This document shows positions 26,726 through 36,772 of a DNA stretch of 64,000 nucleotides, in pieces. The DNA comes from Halostreptopolyspora alba (lineage in GTDB: Bacteria; Actinomycetota; Actinomycetes; Streptosporangiales; Streptosporangiaceae): NCBI GenBank assembly GCA_003725585.1, contig RJMB01000007.1, forward strand, positions 1 through 64,000, given 5' to 3'. The stretch's first letter is position 1. Every line of letters begins with the position of its first letter. Position numbers and translations under genes: made by a program. The notes beneath the pieces were generated by a model. That model was not told where the DNA came from. It made no database searches and saw only the letters and a program-made list of their open reading frames with translations.

Positions 26726-26989
26726 CGCCTCCCGTCGGGTCAGTGGAGCCGGCGCGCCGTCCGACCGGTGGCGCATCGGGGAGTGCCGGACCACCCGAAA
26801 CGAGGCGGAGTGGGGTTTCGGGGGACATGTGGGTGCGAACCCCGCGCAGCGACACGCCGCCTCGATCGGGGATGTTGGACACGCGGCCAGGGACGTGGCG
26901 TCGTGGCCTCAGCGCAGTAGGCTGCGACGGGAACGACGTAATCGCAGGCCGCGACCCGGCAGTCGAGTTCCAGGGGGAGGACCGCATCC

Positions 26990-27970
26990 ATGGCGATGAC
27001 CGGCGTGGTGAAGGACGAGTTGAGCCGGCTCTCCGTTCTCAAACCATGCTGCAGAAAGGCCGAGGTGTCCACGATCCTGCGCTTCACGGGTGGTCTGCAC
27101 CTGGTGGGTGGGCGCATCGTGATCGAGGCCGAGCTCGACACCGGTGCGGCCGCGCGGCGGTTGCGAAAGGACATCTCCGAGGTCTTCGGGCACGAGTCCG
27201 AGGTCGTCGTCCTTTCCCCCAGCGGGCTCCGCAAGGGGAACCGCTACGTCGTTCGGGTCATCCGGGACGGTGAGAGCTTCGCGCGTCAGACCGGGCTGAT
27301 CGACAACAACGGGCGTCCGGTCCGTGGGCTGCCCCGGCACGTGGTGGCCGGCGGGTCCTGCGACGCCGAGTCCGCCTGGCGGGGCGCGTTCATCGCGCAC
27401 GGGTCGCTGACCGAGCCCGGTCGCTCGATGTCGCTTGAGGTGACCTGTCCCGGCCCGGAGGCCGCGCTGGCGCTGGTGGGCGCGGCGCGCCGGGTGAAGG
27501 TGCACGCCAAGGCGCGTGAGGTCCGCGGTGTCGACCGTGTGGTCGTGCGCGACGGTGACTCCATCGGCGCGCTGCTCACGCTGCTCGGCGCGCACCAGAG
27601 CGTGCTGACATGGGAGGAGCGCCGGATGCGCCGCGAGGTCCGGGCCACCGCCAACCGGTTGGCCAACTTCGACGACGCCAACCTCCGGCGCAGCGCGCGG
27701 GCCGCCGTCGCCGCCGGTGCGCGTGTTGAGCGAGCCCTGGAGATCCTGGGTGACGAGGCGCCCGAGCACCTGGTCGCCGCGGGCCGGCTGCGGCTGGCGC
27801 ACAAGCAGGCGTCACTGGAGGAGCTGGGTCAGCTCTCGGTGCCGCCGTTGACCAAGGACGCGATCGCCGGTCGTATCCGGCGGCTGCTGGCGATGGCCGA
27901 CAAGCGCGCGTGTGACCTTGGGATCCCGGGAACCGACGCGAACCTGACACCGGACATGCTGGTGTCTTAG
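26990..27970 (+). CDS. whiA: Sporulation transcription regulator WhiA
   Basis: 326 residues. The N-terminal half has the LAGLIDADG homing-endonuclease-like fold ([44 protein letters not shown]) and the C-terminal half an HTH ([42 protein letters not shown]). In Streptomyces WhiA and WhiB jointly switch on sporulation septation genes. GGGGGAGG lies 10 bases before the start. Presence alone is not proof of sporulation, since WhiA occurs in most Gram-positive bacteria. Confidence 0.95.
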   Translation: MAMTGVVKDELSRLSVLKPCCRKAEVSTILRFTGGLHLVGGRIVIEAELDTGAAARRLRKDISEVFGHESEVVVLSPSGLRKGNRYVVRVIRDGESFARQTGLIDNNGRPVRGLPRHVVAGGSCDAESAWRGAFIAHGSLTEPGRSMSLEVTCPGPEAALALVGAARRVKVHAKAREVRGVDRVVVRDGDSIGALLTLLGAHQSVLTWEERRMRREVRATANRLANFDDANLRRSARAAVAAGARVERALEILGDEAPEHLVAAGRLRLAHKQASLEELGQLSVPPLTKDAIAGRIRRLLAMADKRACDLGIPGTDANLTPDMLVS

Positions 27971-28020
27971 GTCCGTTTTTGGCGGGTGTGACGAGGGTTA
28001 GCCACTACAACGAGTCTTCC

Positions 28021-28060
28021 GGCCGGTCACCGGACCCCGGGCGGGGTCCGGTGACCGGCC
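28021..28060. terminator. Perfect 18-bp stem-loop between whiA and gap
   Basis: Positions 28021-28038 pair perfectly with 28043-28060 around a 4-base loop. A short T-rich run (GCTTTGG) follows. It should end transcription of whiA and, being symmetric, any opposite-strand transcript. Confidence 0.8.
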
Positions 28061-28114
28061 GCGCGGCTTTGGCGCTTACCGGGCGATAAGCAGACTGAGT
28101 CGGAAATCTTGGTT

Positions 28115-28130
28115 AATGGTCTAGACCTTT
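28115..28130 (+). promoter_or_regulatory. DasR-like operator upstream of gap
   Basis: AATGGTCTAGACCTTT contains the perfect palindrome GGTCTAGACC (28118-28127), the core of the DasR box ACTGGTCTAGACCACT of Streptomyces. DasR is a GntR-family repressor relieved by glucosamine-6-phosphate. It lies about 200 bases before the gap start. The outer bases differ from consensus. Confidence 0.6.
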
Positions 28131-28144
28131 CCGGGGTCGCGATG

Positions 28145-28160
28145 CGAGTATTGATACTCG
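28145..28160 (+). promoter_or_regulatory. Perfect inverted repeat in the gap upstream region
   Basis: CGAGTAT-TG-ATACTCG has 7-base arms and a 2-base centre. It lies 15 bases downstream of the DasR-like site and is not part of a stem with a T-tract. A dimeric repressor or activator site is the simplest reading; I cannot name the regulator. Confidence 0.5.
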
Positions 28161-28188
28161 TGTTCCGGGGTGCGCGAACCCGTTGTGA

Positions 28189-29334
<1,146 letters not shown>

Positions 29335-29363
29335 CGGACCGTAACGACCGTGTGCGGCGCGGT

Positions 29364-29393
29364 GTGGCGTCCCCTCCCGCGAGGGGGCGCCAC
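29364..29393 (+). terminator. Hairpin between gap and pgk
   Basis: A 13-bp stem pairs 29364-29376 with 29381-29393 around a 4-base loop, with GTTCTT following. It could lower transcription of pgk relative to gap or protect the gap message 3' end. Confidence 0.6.
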
Positions 29394-29434
29394 CGTTCTT
29401 GGGCCGCGCTCCCTAGCTCCACGAGGAGGACCGC

Positions 29435-30622
29435 TTGCGGACGATCGAGGACCTCGACGTCTCCGGCCAGCGCGTGTTCGTCCGCGCTGATCTGAACGTG
29501 CCGCTCGACGGCGATCGCATCACCGACGACGGCCGGATCCGGGCCAGCCTGCCCACTCTCACCAAGCTGCGCGAGCGCGGCGCCCGCGTCATCGTCGCCG
29601 CGCACCTGGGTCGCCCCAAGGGCGAGCCCGCGCAGGAGTTCTCACTCGCCCCGGTCGCCACCCGACTGGGTGAGCTCCTGGGGACCGACGTCGCCTTCGC
29701 CACCGACACGGCGGGGGAGTCGGCCCGAGCCGTGAGTGGCGCGCTGTCCGACGGCGACGTCGCCCTGGTGGAGAACCTGCGCTTCGAGCCGGGCGAGACC
29801 AGCAAGGACGAGGCGGAGCGCGCCGAGTTCGCCGACCGTCTCGCCGAGCTGGCCGACTGCTACGTCGGTGACGGCTTCGGCGCGCTGCACCGTAAGCACG
29901 CCAGCGTCTACGACCTTCCCAACCGGCTGCCCAACGCGGTGGGCGACCTGGTGCTCGCCGAGGTGGAGGTGCTGCGCCGGCTCACCGTCCGCCCCGAACG
30001 TCCCTACGCGGTCGTGCTGGGCGGGGCCAAGGTCTCCGACAAGCTCGCCGTCATCGACAACCTGCTCGGCACCGCCGACCGTCTGCTGATCGGTGGTGGC
30101 ATGGCCTACACGTTCCTCAAGGCCCAGGGGCACGAGGTGGGGTCGAGCCTGCTCGAGGCCGACCAGCTCGACACGGTCCGGGCGTACCTGGACCACGCCC
30201 GCCAGAAGGGGGTGGAGATCGTGCTGCCGGTGGACGTCGTCGCGGCCGACAGCTTCTCCGCCGACGCCGGACACGCCCCGGCCCCGGTGGGGTCGATCCC
30301 CGCCGAGCGCATGGGGCTCGACATCGGACCCGAGACGCGCGAGCTGTTCTCGGCCAAGCTCGCCGACACCGCGACCGTGTTCTGGAACGGCCCCATGGGC
30401 GTCTTCGAGATGGAACCCTACTCCCACGGCACGCGCGCCCTGGCCGAGGCGCTCACCCGGTCCGGCGCCTTCACGGTGGTCGGTGGGGGTGACTCCGCGG
30501 CGGCGGTACGCGCCCTCGGCTTCCCGGAGGACCAGTTCGGCCACATCTCCACGGGCGGCGGTGCGAGCCTGGAGTACCTGGAGGGCAAGACCCTGCCCGG
30601 GATCGAGGCCCTGGACGCCTGA
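29435..30622 (+). CDS. pgk: Phosphoglycerate kinase
   Basis: 395 residues. It transfers phosphate from 1,3-bisphosphoglycerate to ADP. Signature segments are RADLNVPLDG (substrate domain), AHLGRPKG, VENLRFEPGE and, in the nucleotide domain, LGGAKVSDKL, WNGPMGVFE and GGGDSAAAV. The start is a TTG with AGGAGGAC seven bases upstream. It is in the gap-pgk-tpiA order. Confidence 0.96.
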   Translation: MRTIEDLDVSGQRVFVRADLNVPLDGDRITDDGRIRASLPTLTKLRERGARVIVAAHLGRPKGEPAQEFSLAPVATRLGELLGTDVAFATDTAGESARAVSGALSDGDVALVENLRFEPGETSKDEAERAEFADRLAELADCYVGDGFGALHRKHASVYDLPNRLPNAVGDLVLAEVEVLRRLTVRPERPYAVVLGGAKVSDKLAVIDNLLGTADRLLIGGGMAYTFLKAQGHEVGSSLLEADQLDTVRAYLDHARQKGVEIVLPVDVVAADSFSADAGHAPAPVGSIPAERMGLDIGPETRELFSAKLADTATVFWNGPMGVFEMEPYSHGTRALAEALTRSGAFTVVGGGDSAAAVRALGFPEDQFGHISTGGGASLEYLEGKTLPGIEALDA

Positions 30623-30692
30623 GAAACCGCGGCCGCGCGCCCCGGCGCGCGGCCCGCAACACGTCTGCAGCTAATTCTTGTTAGGGACGAAC

Positions 30693-31478
30693 ATGGCAGC
30701 GCACAAGCGTACCCCTCTCATCGCGGGTAACTGGAAGCTGAACAGTAACCACCTCGAGGCCATCTCGCTGGTCCAGAAACTGGCGTTCTCGCTGAAGGAC
30801 ACCGACTTCGACCAGGCCGAGGTGACCGTGCTTCCGCCGTTCACCGCGCTGCGCAGTGTGCAGACACTGGTCGACGGCGACAAGCTGCGGATCACCTACG
30901 GCGCGCAGGACATCTCGCAGCACGAGCAGGGTGCCTACACCGGTGAGATCTCCGGAGGCATGCTGGCCAAGCTGGGGTGCACCTACGCGCTCGCGGGCCA
31001 CTCCGAGCGCCGCGAGTACCACAACGAGGACGACGCCACCGTCAACGGCAAGGTCAAGGCCGCCTTCGCCAGCGACATCACGCCGATCCTCTGCCTGGGC
31101 GAGGGGTTGCAGGTCCGCAAGGCGGGTGACCAGGTGTCCCACACCGTCGCCCAGCTTGACGCCGCGCTGGCCGGTGTCACCGCGGAGCAGGCGACCCAGC
31201 TGGTCGTCGCCTACGAGCCGGTCTGGGCGATCGGCACGGGTGAGGTCGCCACCCCCGAGGACGCCCAGGAGGTCTGCGCGGCGTTGCGCGCGCGGCTCGG
31301 CGAGCTGTACTCCGACGATGTCGCCGAGGCCACCCGGATCCTGTACGGGGGGTCGGTCAAGGCCGACAACATCGCCGGAATCATGGCGCAGGACGATGTC
31401 GACGGTGCTCTCGTGGGGGGAGCGAGCCTCAAACCCGACGAGTTCGTCTCCTTGGTGCGCTTCCGCGACCAGGGATGA
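30693..31478 (+). CDS. tpiA: Triose-phosphate isomerase
   Basis: 261 residues. It interconverts dihydroxyacetone phosphate and glyceraldehyde 3-phosphate. Active-site segments are IAGNWKLN (Lys), ALAGHSERR (His), [11 protein letters not shown] (Glu) and YGGSVKADN. The ATG follows an AGGGACG Shine-Dalgarno-like stretch. An in-frame start at 30678 lies upstream with no better RBS. It is separated from pgk by 70 bases. Confidence 0.96.
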   Translation: MAAHKRTPLIAGNWKLNSNHLEAISLVQKLAFSLKDTDFDQAEVTVLPPFTALRSVQTLVDGDKLRITYGAQDISQHEQGAYTGEISGGMLAKLGCTYALAGHSERREYHNEDDATVNGKVKAAFASDITPILCLGEGLQVRKAGDQVSHTVAQLDAALAGVTAEQATQLVVAYEPVWAIGTGEVATPEDAQEVCAALRARLGELYSDDVAEATRILYGGSVKADNIAGIMAQDDVDGALVGGASLKPDEFVSLVRFRDQG

Positions 31479-31746
31479 GTTCGGTGTGGTCGTGCCGGTG
31501 CGCGCCCCGGTGCGCTGGATGGCGCGCCGCGGGCCGCACCAAGCGGTGCGGTGTGGAGGCTAGACTGCGCGGAAGGTTTTCCAGACAACCTGGCGTGTGT
31601 CCGCGTGGCACACGGTAAGATTGAGAACTGTCCCGGTCCCTCCTCCGCGCCGGGCCCTTGGCCTAGCCGAGTGGCGAGATCGCGGTCGAGGGGCCCTAGG
31701 TCGTCCATTCCTCCGCCTTTCGCGGGGGTGAGCTACGGGTGAGCGT

Positions 31747-31986
31747 GTGATCCTCGGTCTGTCCATCTTCGTGATGTTTTGCAGTGTGCTGCTGATCCTG
31801 CTTGTGCTGCTTCACAAGGGCAAGGGCGGTGGCCTCTCCGACCTGTTCGGTGGCGGCGTCACGTCGTCGCTTGGTGGGTCGTCGGTCGTGGAGCGCAATC
31901 TCGACCGCCTGACGGTCGCCACTGCCATCGTGTGGATCGTGTGCGTGGTCGGACTGGGGTTGTTGCTCAACCGGGGCGGCGTCTAG
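31747..31986 (+). CDS. secG: Preprotein translocase subunit SecG
   Basis: 79 residues with the two-membrane-segment plan: ILGLSIFVMFCSVLLILLVLLHKGKGGGLSDLFGGG and RLTVATAIVWIVCVVGLGLLLN. The GKGGGLSDLFGGG cytoplasmic loop is characteristic. Start is GTG. It accompanies tpiA in actinobacteria. A TAGACT hexamer at 31561-31566 could be the -10 of its promoter, leaving a leader of about 170 bases; a short hairpin (31534-31551) precedes it. Confidence 0.93.
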   Translation: MILGLSIFVMFCSVLLILLVLLHKGKGGGLSDLFGGGVTSSLGGSSVVERNLDRLTVATAIVWIVCVVGLGLLLNRGGV

Positions 31987-32099
31987 GTCGGTTCCCGCGT
32001 CCACGTGGGTCGGGCACGTGCCCCCTTCGGCCGTGCCGTCGCGCGGGCGTGTACACCAGGTTCCCCCTCACCGGGGCACATCCGCCGAAGGAGTTTTTC

Positions 32100-32471
32100 G
32101 TGGGTAGTGGTAGCGCCATCCGGGGCAGCCGCGTCGGTGCCGGTCCGATGGGCGAGGCCGAGCGCGGTGAGTCCGCGCCGCGGATCAGGGTCCCCTTCTA
32201 CTGCGCGAATCAGCACGAGGTCGTCCCGAGCTTCGCGAACGAGGCCGCGGTCCCCGAGGAGTGGGACTGTCCTCGGTGCGGGTTCCCCGCCGGCAAGGAC
32301 CCGCAGAACCCGCCGGCCCCGCCGCGTACCGAGCCCTACAAGACGCACCTGGCCTACGTGAAGGAGCGCCGTACCGAGGAGGAGGGCAAGCTCATCCTCG
32401 ACGAGGCGCTGGCCAAGCTGCGCGCTGATCGGGCCGAGGTCGAGGCGCACATGAAAGCCAACGCGAGCTAG
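32100..32471 (+). CDS. rbpA: RNA polymerase-binding protein RbpA
   Basis: 123 residues. RbpA, found in actinobacteria, stabilises sigma factor and open-complex formation by sitting on RNA polymerase. The zinc-binding core FYCANQHEVVPSFANEAAVPEEWDCPRCGFPAG (about 38-70) has Cys, His, Cys, Cys ligands, followed by the helical sigma-interacting tail EPYKTHLAYVKERRTEEEGKLIL. The GTG start has AAGGAG six bases upstream. It accompanies secG, as in many actinobacteria. Confidence 0.95.
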   Translation: MGSGSAIRGSRVGAGPMGEAERGESAPRIRVPFYCANQHEVVPSFANEAAVPEEWDCPRCGFPAGKDPQNPPAPPRTEPYKTHLAYVKERRTEEEGKLILDEALAKLRADRAEVEAHMKANAS

Positions 32472-32552
32472 TACGTCCCCGGGAGCGAGGGGCACGTCCG
32501 CTCGCGTCGCGCGTGCGCGCCCCGCTCGGACCGGTTGCCGTGGAGCCGGCGG

Positions 32553-32918
32553 TCAGTGCCGCGCGTAGTGCGCGACTCCCGACCAGTCGACCAGGGTCAC
32601 GGTTTCGTCGCCCACCACCCAGGCGTCGTGGCCGGGAGGTACGTGGGTCACCTGGCCCGGGCCCACGGTGAACTCCGTCCCGTCGGCCATCCGCACGCCC
32701 AGGGTCCCCGAGACGTGATAGGCGAAGTGCTCGTTCTGGCACAGGTCGGTGCCGGCCAGCGGCTTGACGTCGGTTGACCAGCGCCATCCCGGATCGAGCT
32801 GGAAACGTCCGATGAGGTTGCCCTCGACGCGGATGAGGTCCAACCGGCCGTGGTCGAATGCGCGGGTTTCCTCGGGGGCGGCGAAGTCGCCGCTTTGTGC
32901 CCTGCTCAGTGTTGTCAT
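32553..32918 (-). CDS. Cupin-like protein
   Basis: 121 residues. It has the cupin double motif with RFQLDPGWRWSTDVKPL, HFAYHVSGTLGVRMADGTEF and HVPPGHDAWVVGDETVTLVDW. The metal-ligand pattern is incomplete; some cupins without a complete set bind small molecules or regulate. GGAGG precedes the ATG. It is transcribed with the SnoaL-like gene, 11 bases apart. Substrate unknown. Confidence 0.8.
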   Translation of the reverse strand: MTTLSRAQSGDFAAPEETRAFDHGRLDLIRVEGNLIGRFQLDPGWRWSTDVKPLAGTDLCQNEHFAYHVSGTLGVRMADGTEFTVGPGQVTHVPPGHDAWVVGDETVTLVDWSGVAHYARH

Positions 32919-32929
32919 CGCTGTGCCTC

Positions 32930-33301
32930 CTACTCGTCCCACGCCTCGATGGTCCGGCAGCTGGCGATGCGGCCGTCCGTGAGGTCGAGCATCGCGATGG
33001 CCAGCACCCGGCTGCCGTCCGGGTAGGTGCACAGCTCCTCGTAGGCGGCGTGGTCCTCCTCGATGACGACGGACACCAGCTCGTGTGTCATGTCGCGGCT
33101 GAAGACGTCGCGTACGGCGGCCCCGATCTCCTCGCGCCCGTGGAGCGCGTGTGGCGAGCCCGGCGGTGCGTTCCTGTTGATGAGCTCGTACTCGGCGTCC
33201 TCGGTGAACAGGCTGAGCATCGCCTCCGAGTCCCGGTCCTCCACCGCGTGGCGCAACGTGTCCACGTCGAGCCGGGGTCCGGCCTCCTTCTCGACTGTCA
33301 C
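32930..33301 (-). CDS. SnoaL-like/NTF2-fold protein
   Basis: 123 residues. Start is GTG with GGGGAG before it. The sequence DTLRHAVEDRDSEAMLSLFTEDAEYELINRNAPPGSPHALHGREEIGAAVRDVFSRDMTHELVSVVIEEDHAAYEELCTYPDGSRVLAIAMLDLTDGRIASCRTIEAWDE has the alpha+beta barrel pattern of SnoaL-like polyketide cyclases, hydrolases and isomerases. It may be an isomerase or hydrolase with the adjacent cupin; the substrate cannot be inferred. Confidence 0.85.
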   Translation of the reverse strand: MTVEKEAGPRLDVDTLRHAVEDRDSEAMLSLFTEDAEYELINRNAPPGSPHALHGREEIGAAVRDVFSRDMTHELVSVVIEEDHAAYEELCTYPDGSRVLAIAMLDLTDGRIASCRTIEAWDE

Positions 33302-33429
33302 GGTTCTCCCCCCAATCGTGATCTCCCGTGTCTTCAGCGTGCGTCCGGAATGTCGCTCGTGTCACTCAATGGGCGGTCATTCTTGGGCAAGCGGAACACA
33401 TCCCGGCCGGCCTACCCTGGGACGCTGGT

Positions 33430-34196
33430 TCAGCGGGGGATCTCGGAGAGTTTCCCGCCGAGCCTGCGGGTCAGGTCGGCGGCGGCTCGGCGGGCGTGTC
33501 GGGCGAGGGCCACGGCGCCGCCCGGCCGGGCGCTTGGCACGGTCAAGCTGATCGCGGCGAGGGGAACGCCGTTGTGGTCGAAGGTGGTCGCGGCCACCGA
33601 GGAGAGGCCCTCACTCACCTCGCCCTCCTCGAGTGACCAGCCCCGCCGCCGTTCGCGGTTGAGGAGTTCGTGCAGCTCGCTCGGCGACGCCGGCCCGGCT
33701 CTGGTGCGGTCCACGAATCCGCCCGTTCCCGGATAGAGCGCACGGACGTGAGGGCGGGGCATGTAGGCCAGGAGCGAGCGGCCGGACGCGGTGAGGTGGG
33801 CCGGTAGCCGCACCCCGATCCCGGCACCAGGGTCGGCGCGTGCCGTGGCCGTTCCTTGAGCGGGTACAGGGTCGTGGCGCCGTGGAGTACGCCCAGGTGC
33901 GCGGTCGCTCCCGTGCGTGCGGCCAGGTCGGTCAGCAACGGGCGGGAGAGGCGCTCCAGGGGATCGTGACGCGGGTGGGCCGACCCGATCTCGAACACCG
34001 TGACACCGAGTCCCCACCGGCGTTCCTCGGGCAGGTGGGTGACGAAGCCCTCCTCGGCCATGGACTCCAGAGCAGCTGGTACGTGCTGGACCTCGGCATA
34101 CCCAGCTCGGTTGCGATGGTCGAGGCCGGTACCGGGCCGGGAGGCGAGGAACCGCAGCAGGCGCAGTGCCCGAGTGACCGCTGGCACGTGGTTCAT
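33430..34196 (-). pseudogene. IclR family transcriptional regulator, disrupted by frameshifts
   Basis: Three reading-frame switches are needed to follow the family. The start MNHVPAVTRALRLLRFLASRPG (34196) is in frame one. The helix-turn-helix PVPASTIATELGMPRSSTYQLL is read in the next frame, and ESMAEEGFVTHLPEERRWGLG returns to the first. Near 33820 a one-base loss moves to a third frame for GIGVRLPAHLTASGRSLLAYMPRPHVRALYP and the end TRRLGGKLSEIPR. Read together it is a normal-sized IclR. Genuine decay fits the adjacent broken hut genes; a sequencing error cannot be excluded for single events but three make it less likely. Confidence 0.8.
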
Positions 34197-34409
34197 CTTG
34201 GCCGATTGTGGCACGGCGCGCGTTGGCCACCCAGGGCTGGGCAGAGACATACCGTTCCTGAGCGGGGACGGGACGGGACCGGCCTCCCATCTCCGGCCCG
34301 GCGCGGTGGATGCCGAATCCGTGGCGCGGTGCCCGTCGGGATTTAACTATCAACAAAGTTTGCTAATTTGGGGCCGGCGACAGCGACATTTCCCGAAGTG
34401 CGTGTCCGT

Positions 34410-34458
34410 CCCACGCACTGCGTGGGGCGTCCCACCGTCACGGTGGGACGCCCCACGC
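34410..34458. terminator. 18-bp perfect hairpin with an overlapping competing hairpin
   Basis: Arms 34420-34437 and 34441-34458 pair perfectly around a 3-base loop. The left arm's first seven bases can instead pair with CCCACGC at 34410-34416. This switchable arrangement resembles an attenuator. There is no T-tract. It lies between the disrupted IclR gene and the hut remnants, in a region of 385 bases without a gene. Upstream, 34341-34370 is strongly AT-rich, a likely promoter region. Confidence 0.55.
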
Positions 34459-34581
34459 CCGTAACGCCCCCGGAGAGCGATGTGCGGCTTCGCGGCGCAT
34501 CCCGCGACGCTGTCTGAGATGTCGGACACGATCGCCGTGTCAGGGCTCGCGTTCGAGCCGCGCACCGCGTGCAAGGGGGGT

Positions 34582-34839
34582 ATGCCTACCCCGTCGGAAA
34601 TCCCCGTGGGCCGTGACCCGCTGACCCGCGACGACGTCGTCGCCGTCGCCCGCCACGGCGCACGCGCGCGGCTCACCGAGGAGGCCCGGAAAACCACCGC
34701 CGTCCGCGACCGGGTGCGCGAACGCGTGCCCGGTCCCGGACCCGATCGCCACCTCGCCCCCGAGATCGACGCCGTCACCGACCTCATCGCCGGGGGCGCG
34801 GTCGACTCCGCTGCCGAGACCCGTGTCCCACTCCCCTGA
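34582..34839 (+). pseudogene. hutH: Histidine ammonia-lyase remnant with an internal deletion
   Basis: The translated fragment from ATG 34582 shows the N-terminus of HutH ([25 protein letters not shown]) joined directly to a C-terminal-like end ([26 protein letters not shown]). The whole catalytic centre, including the MIO-forming Ala-Ser-Gly, is missing. The normal enzyme has about 510 residues; this has 85. The identification comes from memory of family sequences. The junction is in frame, so a simple deletion is possible. Confidence 0.7.
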
Positions 34840-34853
34840 GCAGGAGGGCAGAG

Positions 34854-35310
34854 GTGAGGAGCCCCAGTACCGACTGGTTCCGGAGCCGCTCCACCGCGGC
34901 GCGCCCGTCGACATCGTCACCGACCAGACCTTCGCGCACGACCCACTCCGGTGGCTGCCGAGCGGTGTGGCTCCAGGGAGCGGGTCGCCTTCCGGGGAGT
35001 GCCGGCCCGGATCTGCTGGCTCGGCCGGGGCGACCGGGCCGCGGTCGACTGGCCGCTGCTCGACGCCCTGGTCAGCACCTCATCCGGGGCCTCGTGGATC
35101 TCAGTTCACCACGGCGGCGTGGTGGGCGTGGGGTTTTCGCCGCACGCCGGCCAGGTGAGTGTCGTCGAGGGTACGACACTGGCGGCGACGGAACCGGAGC
35201 GCGCGCTCGACAACGACCCGGCAACCGGGGTCATCAGGCACGTCGATGCCGGGTACCCCGAGGCTGAGACGGTGGCGCGCGCCACGGCATCCGGGTTCCC
35301 ACGCGCGAGG
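34854..35310 (+). pseudogene. hutU: Urocanate hydratase remnant
   Basis: Fragments in two frames match Hut[27 protein letters not shown] (about 34892-34970), then in a shifted frame [12 protein letters not shown], and, after an internal deletion, [39 protein letters not shown] and [23 protein letters not shown]. The conserved order is the enzyme's C-terminal half. The intact enzyme has about 550 residues; the N-terminal half and middle parts are missing. Confidence 0.75.
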
Positions 35311-35399
35311 AGTGACCGCCACGGCAACCGCGCGGCCCCTACGCGGCGGGCGCCCCGAAAGCGGCGCGGCGAGGACCGACCCAGCACCGAGGAGATGCC

Positions 35400-36626
35400 A
35401 TGACCGCGACCTTCGACGCCCTGTGGACCGAGCTGGCGCCCATCGGACGAAACCGGGCCACCGGCGGGTACCAGCGTCTTTCCTGGTCACCGGCTGACAC
35501 CGAGGCGCGCTCCTGGTTCGCCCAGGCAGCCGCCGCCCGCGGGTTGGACGTCGCACCCGACCGGAACGGGAACCTGTGGGCGTGGTGGGGCGAACCGGGC
35601 GCCGGGGCCGTCGTCACCGGCTCGCACCTGGACTCCGTGCCCGACGGCGGCGCCTTCGACGGCCCGCTGGGCGTCGTCGGGGCGCTGGCGGCGGTGGAGG
35701 AACTACACCGACGCGGGGTACGGCCGCGTCGACCACTCGCCGTGGTGGTGTTCGTCGAGGAGGAGGGTGGGCGTTTCGGTGTCCCCTGCCTCGGAAGCCG
35801 GCTGCTGACGGGAGCGATCACCCCCGACCGCGCCGCCGCGCTCACCGACACCGACGGAACCAGCTGGGCCCGTGCGATGGCGGAATCCGGGTTCGCCCCC
35901 GAGCGAATGGGACCGGAGCCGGATCTGCTCGGCCACATCGGGGCGTTCGTCGAGCTGCACATCGAGCAGGGCCGCTCGCTCGCGCACATCGGCCGTCCCG
36001 TCGGGGTGGCCGACACGGTCTGGCCACACGGCCGGTGGCGCATGGAGTTCTCCGGCCGGCCGGACCACGCCGGGACCACCCGGCTCGACGACCGCCACGA
36101 CCCCATGCTGCCCTTCGCCCACACCGTCACCGCGGCCCGCTCCGTGGCCGAGGCGCACGGTGCGGTGGCCACCGTCGGCAAAGCGGTGTCCAAGCCGAAC
36201 TGCGCCAACGCCATCCCGTCGAAGGTCCGTGCCTGGCTGGACGCCCGCGCCCCGGACGAGGCGACACTGCGGGCGGTCGTCGACGGCGTCGACGCCGAGG
36301 CGCGGCGTAGCTCCGTGGAGCACGGGGTGTTCCTGGCCAGCTTCAAGGAGTCGAGCACACCGGTCGTTCGGTTCGACAGTGGGCTGCGTGACCGAATCGC
36401 GACGATCGTCGGCGGTGCCAACGGTCCCGCCCCGGTGCTGGACACGGGGGCCGGGCACGACGCGGGAGTCCTCGCGGCCGCCGTTCCCACGGCGATGCTG
36501 TTCGTGCGCAACCCCACCGGCATCTCGCACGCCCCCGGGGAGTACGCGGACACCGCCGACTGCCACGCCGGTGTCCAGGCCCTCACCACAACCCTCGCGG
36601 ACCTGCTGACCGAGGATCCGGGGTGA
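35400..36626 (+). CDS. AllC-type M20 family amidohydrolase
   Basis: 408 residues. Metal-binding motifs of allantoate amidohydrolase/N-carbamoylase enzymes are visible: [68 protein letters not shown] and [11 protein letters not shown]. Related enzymes sit in actinobacterial hut clusters next to hutU and hutF/hutI, where they probably take part in formimino- or formylglutamate breakdown. Here hutH and hutU are broken and hutF/hutI are absent from the window. The start is ATG with GAGGAG upstream. It is intact, so it may have an independent role. Confidence 0.85.
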   Translation: MTATFDALWTELAPIGRNRATGGYQRLSWSPADTEARSWFAQAAAARGLDVAPDRNGNLWAWWGEPGAGAVVTGSHLDSVPDGGAFDGPLGVVGALAAVEELHRRGVRPRRPLAVVVFVEEEGGRFGVPCLGSRLLTGAITPDRAAALTDTDGTSWARAMAESGFAPERMGPEPDLLGHIGAFVELHIEQGRSLAHIGRPVGVADTVWPHGRWRMEFSGRPDHAGTTRLDDRHDPMLPFAHTVTAARSVAEAHGAVATVGKAVSKPNCANAIPSKVRAWLDARAPDEATLRAVVDGVDAEARRSSVEHGVFLASFKESSTPVVRFDSGLRDRIATIVGGANGPAPVLDTGAGHDAGVLAAAVPTAMLFVRNPTGISHAPGEYADTADCHAGVQALTTTLADLLTEDPG

Positions 36627-36772
36627 CCTCCGTCGCCCTCCCCTTCGGAGAGCTGACGCTAACACCCTCGTAGCACCACGGAAACGCGTTCCCGCCAGGA
36701 TTGGGGGAAGTCGGCGTGGTCCGCCCCAAAAGCAACGGCGTGGCGGGCGCGCCCCATTCGAGGGGAGCACCC

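Noticed and set aside
28000-28014. Extra ACTAC-N5-GTCTT motif after whiA
   Set aside because: The right arm matches poorly and the position is downstream of whiA, before a terminator, so it is unlikely to be part of the ctaA/ctaB/Rieske set.
31620-31735. Possible tRNA-like fold between tpiA and secG
   Set aside because: GGGCCC-flanked sequence does not give an acceptor stem, anticodon loop or T-loop; no tRNA can be drawn.
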